Both the position numbers and the translations under genes were made by a program. A DNA stretch of 64,000 nt from assembly GCA_023512835.1 (NCBI GenBank), contig CM042091.1, positions 47,135,284 through 47,199,283 of the forward strand, read 5' to 3'. Below the pieces are notes generated by a model. It had not been told where the DNA came from. It ran no database searches and saw only the letters and a program-made list of their open reading frames with translations. Source of the DNA: Taxillus chinensis (lineage: Eukaryota > Streptophyta > Magnoliopsida > Santalales > Loranthaceae). Below, one piece after another: positions 34,946 to 46,019 of the stretch. The first letter of the stretch is position 1. Every line of letters begins with the position of its first letter.

Positions 34946-35515
34946 CATCTATGATGTACGGATATGTGATTCCGTCTCATGTACCGGTGTTGCAAACGTG
35001 TCTGATACCGATACGCTGTCAACACGCAATCGACGCGTCCGCAATACGTTGGTGAACATTTCATGACTTTTTCCGATCAAAGACGCATCCGACATGTTCC
35101 AATGCAAGTCGATATGTTTTGTTTTACAAAACTTAAGATAAATACCTAAAATCCCTAATCGCGAAACTTCGTCAATCGGGAGAGAGGTGCAGCAGCGTCG
35201 CGCCAATCCAACACTGTCTAGCGTCTAGCATCTCTAACACTCCTACCCGCCCTCGTGCCAACCGATTGCCACTGCTAGAGCTGATCATCACCCTGATAGC
35301 TGATGGCCCCTACCTGCCAAAGCTCGTCATCCCGAGCATTCTGTGAGTCTGTGGTGAGGAGCACAGAACCTCAACGGTGATATTTTATACGATATTTTTA
35401 CGGTAGAACAAAACGTCATCGTTTTTCCTAAAAATAAAAACAAAAATAAAAACAACCACGCGCCAGCCTCCTCTCCCTCGACACAGAATCTCCAAGTTCT
35501 TATCTAATCTTCTAA
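34946..35515. repeat. Duplicated non-coding segment before exon E1 (block D)
   Basis: Counterpart of 7955-8530. At 35494-35548 the central 19 bp of the hairpin are in the opposite orientation to the other copy. Confidence 0.55.
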
Positions 35516-37507
35516 TTGTCCATGATAAACATAGATAAGAACAATAGCCCAAAGACATATTTAAAGATGCTGCAGCAAACCTTTCAAGTTGACAGGAGCC
35601 CTAAGACTTATAATGCATTTGGCCAAGATATGGGTGTTCATGTGAGTCCTCCGAAAGATGTATTTCCTGAGATTATTAAGCATGTTGATCCCGGAATTGA
35701 ACGCCTCCGAGCTCGGATGGAACTGCCCAAACCTAGGCCGGCGAGGGATCTTCGGACAGGAGGGAGTGTGGACGGATCTGGGCTGGCACTGCTTCGGCTG
35801 TGTCGTCGCTGGCGAGGACGACAGTGAACCCTAACCATATGATTTTTGGTTCCTAAAAATTGGGGGAGTGAGTTCTTTTTGGGAATGTATTAAGTCATCC
35901 TGATCCAATCTTCGAAATTGATTCCAGGTTGGTGGTTCAACATCCTTATACCATTAATTTCGATTAAAATGACATGATTTGATAGAAATACGAGAAATTG
36001 TGATCAACCCTATAAATTGGGGGTTTAAAAATTTGAGATTTAATGGTGAAATTGAAATTATATCTTGTTTGGGTTAATTTCGTGTGAAACAATTAGCATT
36101 TGGCTACTAGAAATGGAAGGAATTAGTGTGAGACTATTGGACAATTTGTGCTTGCTGAATCAATAAACCCAGATGAACTCTTTCTTTGACAAATATTAAT
36201 ATTACTTATAATTTATTAATAAATATGAGAGTAGAAGAAAATAGTAATATATGAGTTCGATATCGTTTGAAATATTTAAATTTTGAGTATGGCTAATAAT
36301 TTGTATACTTAAATCTCCCTCATTTTGCTGCATCAAGTATCCTAATTTCCAAGATTGTGTGGTAGTCAAGGATATGAGACTGCCTCTATAGTTGGACAAA
36401 GCTTCAACGCATTAATGTTAGAGAATCATGAGAAACAAGTATTTGTTTGAAAATTTGTAAGGAACAATATCTCTAGGCTGTAGATTTCAATTTTTGAGCT
36501 ACATTGAAAAGTTTCTCTTAGACCTGATTGTGTGCTAGTCGTTTGTTTGCTCACTTCTAAATCCTAGGCTATTTCTGCGTAGACATTGTAATTATAATTA
36601 TGGAGTTATTTTTTATGTCAGGAGTTCCTAGAGTAAATGGAGCAGTGACGTGGGACAGTGGAATTGTATTAGGGAAGCTCCTTAAAGCACGCTGTGGATT
36701 CGGGAATGCTTCTTATTCAAGGTAAGAAGGTTATTGAATTGGGATCTGGTTGTGGATTAGTTGGGTAAAGATAATACTCACCTGGTCCAATATGACTTTT
36801 CTTTATCTTTGACATCTGGGTGGACTCTTGAGTAAGCACAGATTGAAAAAGTATTTCATGTACTTCCTATTAACTAGATGCATTCCATGTACAATTACTT
36901 TGACATATAACCCTTTTGGATGGGTTGCCTGGCTGCCCAATGAGGATGACAATTCTATCCCAATCTGTCCTGGTTGGCTTTGATCCGTTATGACAAGACA
37001 TCGAATTAGGTCCGATTATTAGCTGACTAGTCGTGATTTGATATTTTTTAACTTTTGAAGTAATTTTAACTTAAAATACCCATTCTATTCCAACCCGAAC
37101 CCATCCAACCCACACGGGAGGGAATCGGGTCACCTACTATCCGGTTCATCTTGTCCCGTTGTCATTCCTATGGTTGGTCAGCAGGTAGGGCTCATGGGAA
37201 ACACCTCTATGGGCCTTGATTATATGTTGGAGGCCTTTGTGTGTGTGTGTGTTGCCAGTTTGGGCTTGGTCATTAGACTTATTACTCATTGATAAATTTG
37301 TTCTTATTTTTTAATCTATTTTTATATGATTTATCATTATTATTCATTCATTCTATTTTTTGTTCTTATTGGTAGTGATATGAAGGGGCCAAAAATAAGT
37401 AAAATGTTGAAATTATAACAAAGTCAAGATTTTGAACGTAAAAACACGACAGATTTCATGCTCCCAACTTTCATAAAAATATTTATCAATTTAATAATAT
37501 CCGAAAT

Positions 37508-38062
37508 ATCCCACAGAACACCCACAGTTCTGCTTTTTCTAGTGAACTCCTTCTTATACACGTTGTCATCCTCTTTCACATGCCACCAGGTTTTAGCCGC
37601 ACCGATTTTCATTGCTGTTAGGGTTGAGCCAATGTCCACAAGTTCGGTGTCGCCATAGGCTAGTCCCATCAGAGCTGCTGAGTAGTAACCATTTACAGCT
37701 TCGCCCGTGTTTTCCTGACTTCGGCCGTCGGCAAATTCAGTCAGCCCAATGCCCCAAGAGTGAAGTTTCCATAAATCAAAGCATCTCAACCGAGGGTAAT
37801 GCGACTCCACGTGCCCTTTCAAGTTCATAAAATCTGTCATGAGAGAATAGGCCTGAGGCCTATACTTTCTCCCCCATGCCAGATCGATTCTCACAAGCAT
37901 AGCGATGGCATAAACAAAGTAACCCAAATGGCAATGGTGGTCACCAAAGAGTCCAAACCCAAAATCAGCCGTAGAATCCACTGATCCCTGTTTGGTCACA
38001 ATCCCACCCCACTTCTTATCATATAAAAAACCATTCCCCTAAAAACTACCATCCAACCATGG
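37508..38062 (-). pseudogene. Truncated GH81 beta-1,3-glucanase copy
   Basis: Matches 11398-11953 of the intact gene, including FGLFGDHHCHLGYF and SQENTGEAVNGYYSAALMG. The 3' part is lost at the join CCGAAATAT/CCCACAGAAC (37507), where about 0.9 kb present in the other block is deleted. The 5' part ends at CAACCATGG (38062). A CAG codon has become TAG at about 38040. It cannot make enzyme. Confidence 0.9.
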
Positions 38063-38616
38063 TGTTGGAATATGTGGCTCATATATGATGTATGATATTT
38101 TTCAAGTTTTTAAAGAAGTTTTAGCTTAAAATACCCATTCTATCCCGATCCAAACCTGTCCAACCCACCGGAGAGGGGATCAAGTCACCCATTATCTAGT
38201 CCCATCTCATCCTGTTATCTTCCTTGCAGTCGGTCAACAAGTAGGGCTCATGGGTAACACCCTCAAAACCTCTATGTGCCTTGATAATATGTTGGAGGCT
38301 TTCTGTGTGTGTGTTGCCAGTTTGGGCTCAGTCATTAGACTCATTACTCATTTAAAAAAAACGACTAATAAAGCTATTGATATTGCTGTGGAATTCCTTG
38401 GTTGGTCATAGCTTCAAAATTTATTTTTGGGTAATTTTGGGTATCTTTCTATGTGGTATCTTTATCGTCAATCACTTTAGCTTTTAAATTGATTGCTTGA
38501 TATGACTAGTAAAACTTCTACTTTGATCTCTTTAACCTGCTATATTAGTTGGGATGCCTGATATATGAACGTGTCCTTTTATACTGGGTATAATTTATTC
38601 AGATTTTATTCCTCAG
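38063..38616. repeat. Third copy of the intron-2 repeat
   Basis: About 38090-38350 resembles 10010-10270 and 37040-37300 (GTGTGTGTTGCCAGTTTGGG). No gene seen. Confidence 0.6.
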
Positions 38617-39502
38617 TTGCATTGCAGCACTTTTAGGCGCCCAAGTTATTCTAATTGACTTGCCTGACAGACTGAGGCTTTTGGAAAAAGAATGTTGAAG
38701 CTAATCACCTAATCTGAGTTGTGAAGGCATGCAGGGTTATGCAAGAGTGGGGAGATGGTCCTAATCAAGCACCGATTGATCCTAACGGATTATGGTAAAA
38801 AGCATCACCGTAAATATATCTTTAGATGTACTCTTTACTTTAGAAACAATGATAAATTCTATAATCATATCCTTTATTGGTTTTCTACTACATGGAATTG
38901 ATTTTTAACGTTAGAGCATGTTGTGGGGAAGAAATTCAAAATTATCAAATAAAAATTATAATTTTTATTTTTAAGGAAAAATGTCTCTACGAGACCATCA
39001 GAATTGAGTCATAAAGTTTCATTTGGATTGTAAGCAATTATCTAAAGGTTTCGTTAATTGTTTCTTTTCAACTGAGTTACAATTTTTAATTTTCAGTGTT
39101 GGGTTCAAATGTAATATCTGCAATGAAGGAGCAGTGGTAGATGTTTTGGCCACATTGTCGCAGCTATATGGTTCACATATAACAGTACTTTTAGCAGGAG
39201 AACTTCGAAATGGTAAAATATTTCAAATTTCAAATTTCGCACCCTTGAACCTCTTGCTGAGGTGAATATTTATTTACTTGTTTGGCAGATACCGCACTTG
39301 AATACTTAGAAACTTCAGTGAAGAACTTCATGGTTGGGCGAGTAGCTCAGGCACAGCGGCATCCAAATTATCATAACCCCCGCGTTATGCTATATATACC
39401 ATTCCCTTGGGTCAATGAGTATTTACCTCGTACCTTTAACAACAAAGCTATAAAATTCATATGCAGTGCCTGAACAGTAAATTTCTAAACCAAGTTTCTA
39501 TT

Positions 39503-39770
39503 GGGAGGAAATACGGAAATAGGAGGAAATAAAAATGGCACACCGAGAATTTTACGTGGTTCGAGAAATTCCCTACGTCCACAGAGCTACTGTAGTATTT
39601 TCACTATGGAGAGAAAAATACACTGTGTTTACAAACACTCAATCCCAATACCCAAATACACCCAAAAATTATCAATTTGATAATTCTCTCACTCTCTATT
39701 TTTCTCTCTCCCGTATTGGGACTCTTTCTTGCCTCTCTCTCAATCTCTCAAGCTTGGATGCATTACAATG
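39503..39770. repeat. Retroelement-like fragment at the end of the array
   Basis: The methyltransferase tail (AAATTTCTAAACCAAGTTTC) breaks at about 39502. The next 270 bp contain GAATTTTACGTGGTTCGAGA and CCTACGTCCACAGAGC, words common in plant copia LTR/leader regions. No coding region. A peptide gene would be expected here by analogy with 18060 onward, but it has been lost. Confidence 0.4.
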
Positions 39771-39774
39771 CCAA

Positions 39775-40359
39775 AGGGGGTGTGTCATCACCCGGTGTCG
39801 TCCGGGCTCGTGACTGGCTTGAGATTACTCCTTTGGATGGAGATTTGGTCATTGAGCCATCATTGCCATAGCTCACACAAAACCAAAAGAGAGATAGAAG
39901 AAACAGAGTCGCCACCAAACAAAAATAAAGGTGTGTTTGGCCACCTAGGAGGGTCTACAGTTTCCAGAGAATAGGTTCGGGAGTCGGTTACGTGTGGGGA
40001 AGGAAGAAAAGTTCTTGCACCCCCACAACGCCCAAAATTGGTACCTAGTCTTTGTCTATGGATGCTTGCTTATTTTAATTTCACTTTTTTTATCTCATTG
40101 TAAAAAAAACTATGGTTGGTTTATTTTAAAAAATGAATGTTATTCTTTTGTTTTATCGAGGAAAACAGAAAGAAAACCCATGGCATGAAGAGCACAGCGT
40201 GGAGCTCGGATTCATTACCACAGTTGATGTTGGCTAGGTGGTGAAGATGTAAGCAATAGGACTTAATCTCATAGCCACAAAAGCCTGGGTTTGTTTAAAA
40301 AGAATTTGGGTTTTACTCTTAAAAACGAAAAAGTAGGGTCTGTATTGTGAAGAGCATAT
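39775..40359 (+). repeat. Ogre/Tat-type LTR fragment hosting the gypsy nest
   Basis: Contains AACAGAGTCGCCACCAAAC, TTCGGGAGTCGGTTACGTGT and CCCACAACGCCCAAAATTGG, typical of Ogre/Tat gypsy elements, and resembles 26205-26520. Its right end CATAT (40355-40359) is the left target duplication of the solo LTR. Confidence 0.55.
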
Positions 40360-41999
40360 TGTAAAGACTCGTATTTGGGTAGTTTTGAGAGATAGCCATT
40401 CTATGGGAATGTAACTATCTGGACGGTAGTGTAGTCATCGATGTGAGCATTTTGACTGTACTTGGGCCCGATTTCGAGTCGGGACCCCGTTTGACCCGAT
40501 TGTTGACTTTTTGGGGTTTATTGGTTGACTTTGCGTTTAGGCGGTCTTTTGGGTGTAATAATATCTGTTTAGTGTTGTGCTCGTCATTTCGAGCATTTTG
40601 ACAATAATTGGGCTCAATTTGGAGTTCGTGACCTCGGGAGGTCAATTATTGCGTTCAGGTCAATTATTGTTGGGAGGCCAATTATTGGCAGCAGTATAAA
40701 TAATTAAGAAACAACATTATCCCATTATTTTTGCTTGGTGCGTGCGTGTTTGAGCAAGAGAGAGAGAAAGAGAGAGAAGGTGAAGAGCGTGAAGAGCTTT
40801 CTTTGGTGATTTGGGGCGATTGGAGCTCGTGGATCGCAATAAACATTTCCAGGTAGGTGTCCATGAACCTCTTATCTCGATTCTGTCTTAGAATATTGGT
40901 GAATTTATCATTAATTATGAATTTGAGCAAGAACCCTACGTTTTGGGGAAAACCCAATCTTGGGGTTAGATCTGATGATTTAGCATAAAATATGTGGTTA
41001 AGAACTGATTTATAGCAGTTTGGGTACGTAATTTTGTACTCTGTTTAGTAAAACGCGTGTTTGTGAGTGCCTGGGGGTTGCTGGGTTAATTCCAGACGAA
41101 ATTAGGCCAAAAACGATGATGAACAGTACCCTGGGCGAACTGCAGGGTCGAAGTTCGTAGTCAGCAGCTATGGAATCAGTAGCTTCATAGTCGCAACTAT
41201 AGAATCGGTGACTTCATAGTCGCGACTGTGGAGTCAACAGCTTCGTAGTCAGCAGCTGTGGAGTCAGCCGCTTCGTTAGTCCGGATCAGTAGTCCGGAGC
41301 AGTAGTCTGGAGCAGTTAGTCCGGATCCGTAGTCCGAGTAGTTAGTCCAGATCAGTAGTCCGGATCAGTGGCAGCAACAGTGTTCCGTAACTGCGTAATC
41401 CGCAGCAATGTTCCGCAGCAGTGCAACTGCACTGCACTGGACATTTACATCTAAGTATTATACTTAAGTTACAATGTAAATAACGAAATACCCCCCATTT
41501 GGATTTAAAGAAAAATACTAGAAAAATTAATTCCCACTCTTTCAAAATGTGAAAATTGGGATTTAGTGTAAAATTTCGGAAAAACCCAAAAGTTCATAGT
41601 GGTGAATTTTTGGAAAGTGGGGTTAGACATCTCAGAAAAATCCCCAAAAATCAGATTATTTTATTTATGATATGGGAACCCAATGCCGGTACTTTTGATT
41701 TCAAGAAAATAGCTTCTATGGGTACTTCCTTCATAAATCAAGGATTGAGGATTTACTTGTGAAGACTGGCTACAGTTTTAAAGGAAATGTTGAGAATGAC
41801 ATGTCATACTCCTGTTAGTATGTTGGTGTGAGGTATTGGGGCATGGACTCCGTGACTTGTTTGGGTTCTCACCGTGATGCACCGATGGTGCGATGTGGTT
41901 GACGGAGCAGGCATATGTGCCGATGGCAGGCCTGTGTGGCAATTGTGGCCGGGCATATTGCGTGTGCCATGCCATGGCAGTATATGCGCCGATGGCAGC
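40360..41999 (+). repeat. Solo gypsy LTR, left part (TCCGGA type)
   Basis: Starts TGTAAAGACTCGTATTTGGG after CATAT. It is interrupted at 41999 by a complete element and resumes at 51901. The middle has AGTCAGCAGCTATGG- and AGTCCGGA-type repeats (41160-41360), so it belongs with the LTRs at 52810 and 60788. A TATA-like GTATAAATAATTAAG lies at about 40693. Confidence 0.85.
41155..41365. repeat. Tandem repeat in the solo LTR
   Basis: About 30-bp units around TAGTCAGCAGCTATGGA followed by shorter AGTCCGGATCAGT units. It occupies the same LTR position as the arrays at 42790, 50460, 53625 and 61590. Confidence 0.75.
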
Positions 42000-42476
42000 T
42001 GTAAAGACTCGTATTTGGGTAGTCTTGAGAGATAGTCATTCTATGGGAATGTAACTATCAGGACGGTAGTGTAGCCGTCGATGTGAGCATTTTGACTGTA
42101 CTTGGGCCCGATTCCGAGTCGGGGCCCCGTTTGACCCGATTGTTGACTTTTCGGGGTCTATTGGTTGACTTTGCGTTTGAGCGGTCATTTGGGTGTACTA
42201 ATATCTGTGTAGTATTGTGCTCGTCATTTCGAGCGTTTTGACTGTAGTTTGACTCAATTTGGAGTTCGGGACCTCGGAGGTTAATTATTGACTGGGTCAA
42301 TGGTTGACTAGGTCGATTGACTAGTAAAAATATAAATAGGGGAAAGAGAGCTTCCACGTTACGTTTTAGCATTTCTCTGCGTTGGAGAGCTTAGAGAGAG
42401 AAAGAGAGAAGGAAGCTTGGAGGCCTTGGCGATTTGGGGCGTTTTGAGCTCGTTCAAGCATCAAGAATCATTCCAG

Positions 42477-43837
42477 GTAGGTGTTCCACTGATTCTTCAC
42501 CCTTTTCTTGCTTTTTTCTCGGATTAACATGTAAGAATTTGATGAAATCATGCAAATTCGTGTTGAACCCTAGAATTTGGGGAAAAACCAATTTTTGGTT
42601 GAATCTTGTATTTAAATGCGTTTTGAGGGGTAAGACGTGAATTAAAACCTAATATATAGTATTAGGTATGAGTTTTATGAGATTCCAGGTTGAATCCAGG
42701 CGAGAAACAGGGAAAAACGATGATGAACGATGAATCGTCGTGAATCAGGTAGAGAACGACCGATGAGATCGACTGGAAATTGGAAATTTTGAATGTGCGA
42801 TTTCGAAGGTTCGAAGGTAGGTTCGATGTAGTGTAATTTCGAGTGTCGAATGTGAAATTTTCGAGTGTCGTTTCGAAGGTTCGAAGGAGTTTCGAAGGGG
42901 AGTTTCGAAGGCGGTTCATGGGTACTTCGAAGGTAGTTTTCGAAGGTAGTTCGAGTGTAGGTTCGAGAGTCGAAGGCGGTTCAAACGAGATTCGAAATGC
43001 GGATTCGAAACGAGATTCGAAATGCGGATTCGAAAATGTAGTTTCACTGGCGATTCAAATACGGTTTTGACTGGACTGGATTAAGTTACAATGTAAATAA
43101 CGAAATACCCCCCATTTGGATTCAAAGAAAAATACTAGAAAAATTAATTCCCATTATTTCAAAATGTGAAATTTGGGATTTAGTGTAAAATCTCGGAAAA
43201 ACCCAAAAGTTCGTAGTGGTGAATTTTTGGAAAGTGGGGTTAGACATCTCAAAAAAATCCCCAAAAAATCGGATTATCTTATTTATGCTATGGGAACCCA
43301 ATGCCGGGACTTTTGATTTCAAGAAAATAGGCGTATGGGTACTTCCTTCATAAATCAAGGGTTGAGGATTTACTTGGGAAGACGGCTACGCTTCCAAAGG
43401 AAATGTTGAGCATGACATGCCATACTAATGTTAGTATGTTGGTGTGAGGTATTGGGGCATGGACTCCGTGACTTGTTTGGGTTCTCACCGTGATGCACCG
43501 ATGGTGCTATGTGGTTGACATGGCGGGCATATGCACCGATGGCAGGCCTGTGTGGCGACCGTGGCCGGGCATATTGCGCGTGGACTAAGGCTAAGGCCTG
43601 AGTTGAGCCGTTGAGCTCGTGGAGCTAGGGCCGAGTGCCCTGAGTTGGGATCCCATGGAGGATCGTGGACAAGTTGTCCTGATGTTTGTTTGCGAGCCGA
43701 GTCCTGATGATTGTGCACACTACACGGTGCACGAGTACACGAGCATGTAGTATGGACTTGTATGTTTGCATGATGTGGAGTGTCGGGGTCACCTACGAGC
43801 TTGTCGCTCACCCCTACTTGTTGTTTACCTTTTTCAG
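42477..43837 (+). other. Candidate intron inside the LTR leader
   Basis: TTCCAG then GTAGGTGT forms a near-consensus donor about 140 bp after the TATA box. TTTACCTTTTTCAG is a near-ideal acceptor with pyrimidine tract. Both sites are kept in every LTR here (50154-51512, 53307-54862 and the 61281 copy), while the sequence between them has been replaced in part. Splicing would remove the tandem repeats from the leader. Confidence 0.5.
42790..43075. repeat. TTCGAAGG tandem repeat in element 1 5' LTR
   Basis: Irregular units built on the palindrome TTCGAA (as in GTTCGAAGGAGTTTCGAAGG), repeated over about 285 bp. The same array is at 50460-50750 in the 3' LTR. Confidence 0.8.
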
Positions 43838-44224
43838 GTGTGACCCGAGACTAGTGGAGGACTTTCTTCCAAGAGGACGTGCCCACTACTCTGATGTATG
43901 ATGCGATCGTATTCCGTATCCTGTATTCCGTATTGTGTATTGTATTATGTTTGTATCCCGGACATGAGTCCGTGGACGATTATATTTGCATCCTGTTGGT
44001 GATGCGATGTCCGTATGATTGTTTGGCTTATTGTATGCATGATGATGTATGGGAAAGTACAGGATTACCCTTGATGTATGATCTACGGGGTTGCATATTT
44101 GAGACAAGACCCGCGGTGTAGTCTCTTTTGGTGCTAGTCACCAACCCCTTGACCTTTCGGGTGCAGGCAAGGGGAAGTCATGTACCCGGTTCCGGGTTCC
44201 CTGGAATTCGGGGGCGTGACAAGT

Positions 44225-44236
44225 TGGTATCAGAGC
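44225..44236 (+). other. Primer binding site, tRNA-Met type
   Basis: TGGTATCAGAGC lies 3 bp after the 5' LTR end and is complementary to the 3' end of plant initiator tRNA-Met, the usual primer for gypsy elements. Confidence 0.9.
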
Positions 44237-44647
44237 ATGGTCTAGTGGACCTAGGTTAGTGAGGGGTGGTTAATTGATTCCATGTGACTTGGAAAAGCGT
44301 AGGGAGGGCGCCTGATCAACGCAGTCCTTACATGTATTCTAGGTTATTTTGGTGTCGGTTAGATCATCCTAGGAGCATACATGGGGATGGGGTGCATTGC
44401 TAGTGGTATGATTGTGTGCATATAGGGCACTAGATTGTCTTTGTGTGTGATGTGCTCGTATGTGGTGCCAGGGATGGCACGTGGCCGTGAGAGCCAGGAT
44501 CTGATGTGGTGTACCCTATGGGGTGACACGATGCTATATGCATGGTATGGACCTACGGGTCGTGTGGTGAGAACCTACAAGTCGGTTGTGCTTTTGATGG
44601 TCATTTGTCTTATTGATCGTTTGTTGTTTGTTGTTGTGGCCGGTGTG
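44237..44647 (+). other. Untranslated leader of element 1
   Basis: Non-coding leader between primer site and gag. Highly similar stretches occur at 55236-55746 and 63223-63556. Confidence 0.7.
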
Positions 44648-46019
44648 ATGGCACCACCGAGGAGAGCTGTCCGAGGCCAAGGCCCTGGCAGAGGAGCCCA
44701 CGATAGAGTCGGGGCACCAGGGGCAGCAGAGCCCGCAGCCAGAGATCGTCGGCTCCCGTTGTGGGACCTGATTTGGCTCAGGTATTGATTCGATTGCAGG
44801 AGGCCATGCGGGGTATGCAAGGGCTCGATGAGGGATATGGCTAGAGAGGTGGATGAGCTAAAGAGGCAACGACGGGCCTCGGCGGCCACTACGACCTCGG
44901 CGGCCGGGAGGCGAGGGTGGTGCAGGATGTGCACCAACAGGAGGTCGTGATAGAGCCGGACGACGAGGAGTGGATTGGGCTGCACGGTTTTTGAAACATG
45001 CACCCAGGACTTTTGAGGATGGTTCACGGCCTGAGGTAGCCGAGGACTGGATTAGATGGACAGAGGACATCTTTGAGATGATTGGGGTGCCAGGATGAGG
45101 AGCGGTGCGCGTGGCGACGCACTATCTGTTGGGTATCCCACGCAGGTGGTGGGAATCCACTAGAGCTGTCCATGGCGATCGGATGAGCTGGAGAGAGTTT
45201 GTTGAGCGCTTCTTTGGGGAGTATTTTCCCAGCTCGTTGCAGATACTCGACGTAGAGAGTATTATGAGCTTGTGCAAGGGTAGCATGACCGTGGGTGAGT
45301 ATGTGCAAGCCTTCACGGATTTGGGGCGGTTTGCTCTGGAGTCTTGGGAAAAGGAAGGCCGGAAGACGCAGGACTTCATTCAGGGCTTGAGGCCATCTTT
45401 GAAAAGACAACTGGAACCGATGCGGTTGACCAGCCTACCGGGAGGCGGTCGACAAGGCGATCATTATTGAGCGAGGTCAGGATCGGGCGAGAGCCCGAGG
45501 CCGGGCGGTTCGGCAGGTCCGAGCAAGAAGAGGCAGAGTGGGGAGAGCGGTGCCGCTCGCCTGAGAGGAGGCAGGTGCAGAGGGTTTCTAGCCAGGCGGT
45601 GGGACCCCGTGAGAGTTCGGCCACAGGAGGCCAGGTACCTGTTGGAGTTGTGGTTTGACCGGGCATGTCTCGAGAGACCGCCCAAGGAAAAAGATGACAT
45701 GCTTCCGATGTGGGAAGGTGGGACATGGAGCTAGGGAATGTGTTACCCTTAGCTCAACCAGGCGGTGTAGGCCCTCGTCCGAGAGATCGGGGACGAGGAG
45801 TGGGGCTCCATCTCGGAGGTCGGTGCCGCCGGACGGCACGCAGATGCGACTGCGGTGCGGCGGCCTCGGCGGGAGGCTCAGGGTCATGTTGATCGGCGGG
45901 GCAAGGCCCCAATGGGCCAGGCTAGTGGCGGTGGACCACGAGGGAGGACTTTTGCCCTCACCAGGAGAGAGGCAGGTTCCACCAGGTGGATGAGGCAGGA
46001 GCAGGACCTTCGGTGGTGA
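44648..46019 (+). pseudogene. Gypsy element 1 gag (capsid and zinc knuckle), frameshifted
   Basis: Begins MAPPRRAVRGQGPGRG. The capsid domain (Retrotrans_gag) is at about 45105-45430: HYLLGIPRRWWESTRAVHGD, RMSWREFVERFFGEYFP, then LESWEKEGRKTQDFIQGLRP. The zinc knuckle at about 45696-45740 is CFRCGKVGHGAREC (C-x2-C-x4-H-x4-C), complete. The N-terminal part and the segment between capsid and knuckle are broken by several one-base changes relative to element 2, many at CAG/CTG sites. Gag forms the particle that packages the RNA. Confidence 0.85.

Larger units (their letters stand above)
35516..39473 (+). pseudogene. METTL21-like methyltransferase pseudogene, most complete copy (E1?-E5)
   Basis: Exon order is kept: possible E1 35516-35760, E2 36622-36764, E3 38617-38794, E4 39097-39212, E5 39289-39473. 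E2 has WDSGIVLGKLL and, after a +1 shift, QGKKVIELGSGCGLVG (SAM motif I). E3 follows CCTCAG and reads CIAALLGAQVILIDLPDRLR, then breaks at GGAAAAAGAA. E4 has a 2-bp insertion. E5 reads DTALEYLETSVKNFMVGRVA and QAQRHPNYHNPRVMLY, close to the usual family C-terminus, then runs on to TGA at 39471. All splice sites from E2 to E5 are usable, so a transcript is possible, but not a full protein. The GH81 fragment lies antisense in the intron after E2. Confidence 0.8.
42000..44221 (+). repeat. 5' LTR of gypsy element 1 (2222 bp, TTCGAA type)
   Basis: Begins TGTAAAGACTCG and ends GGGGGCGTGACA, with TG...CA ends. It contains a TATA box TATAAATAGG (42331-42340), a GAGA tract after it, a candidate splice donor at 42477 and acceptor at 43837. 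The partner LTR is 49677-51900 and is almost identical, so the insertion is recent. Confidence 0.93.
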
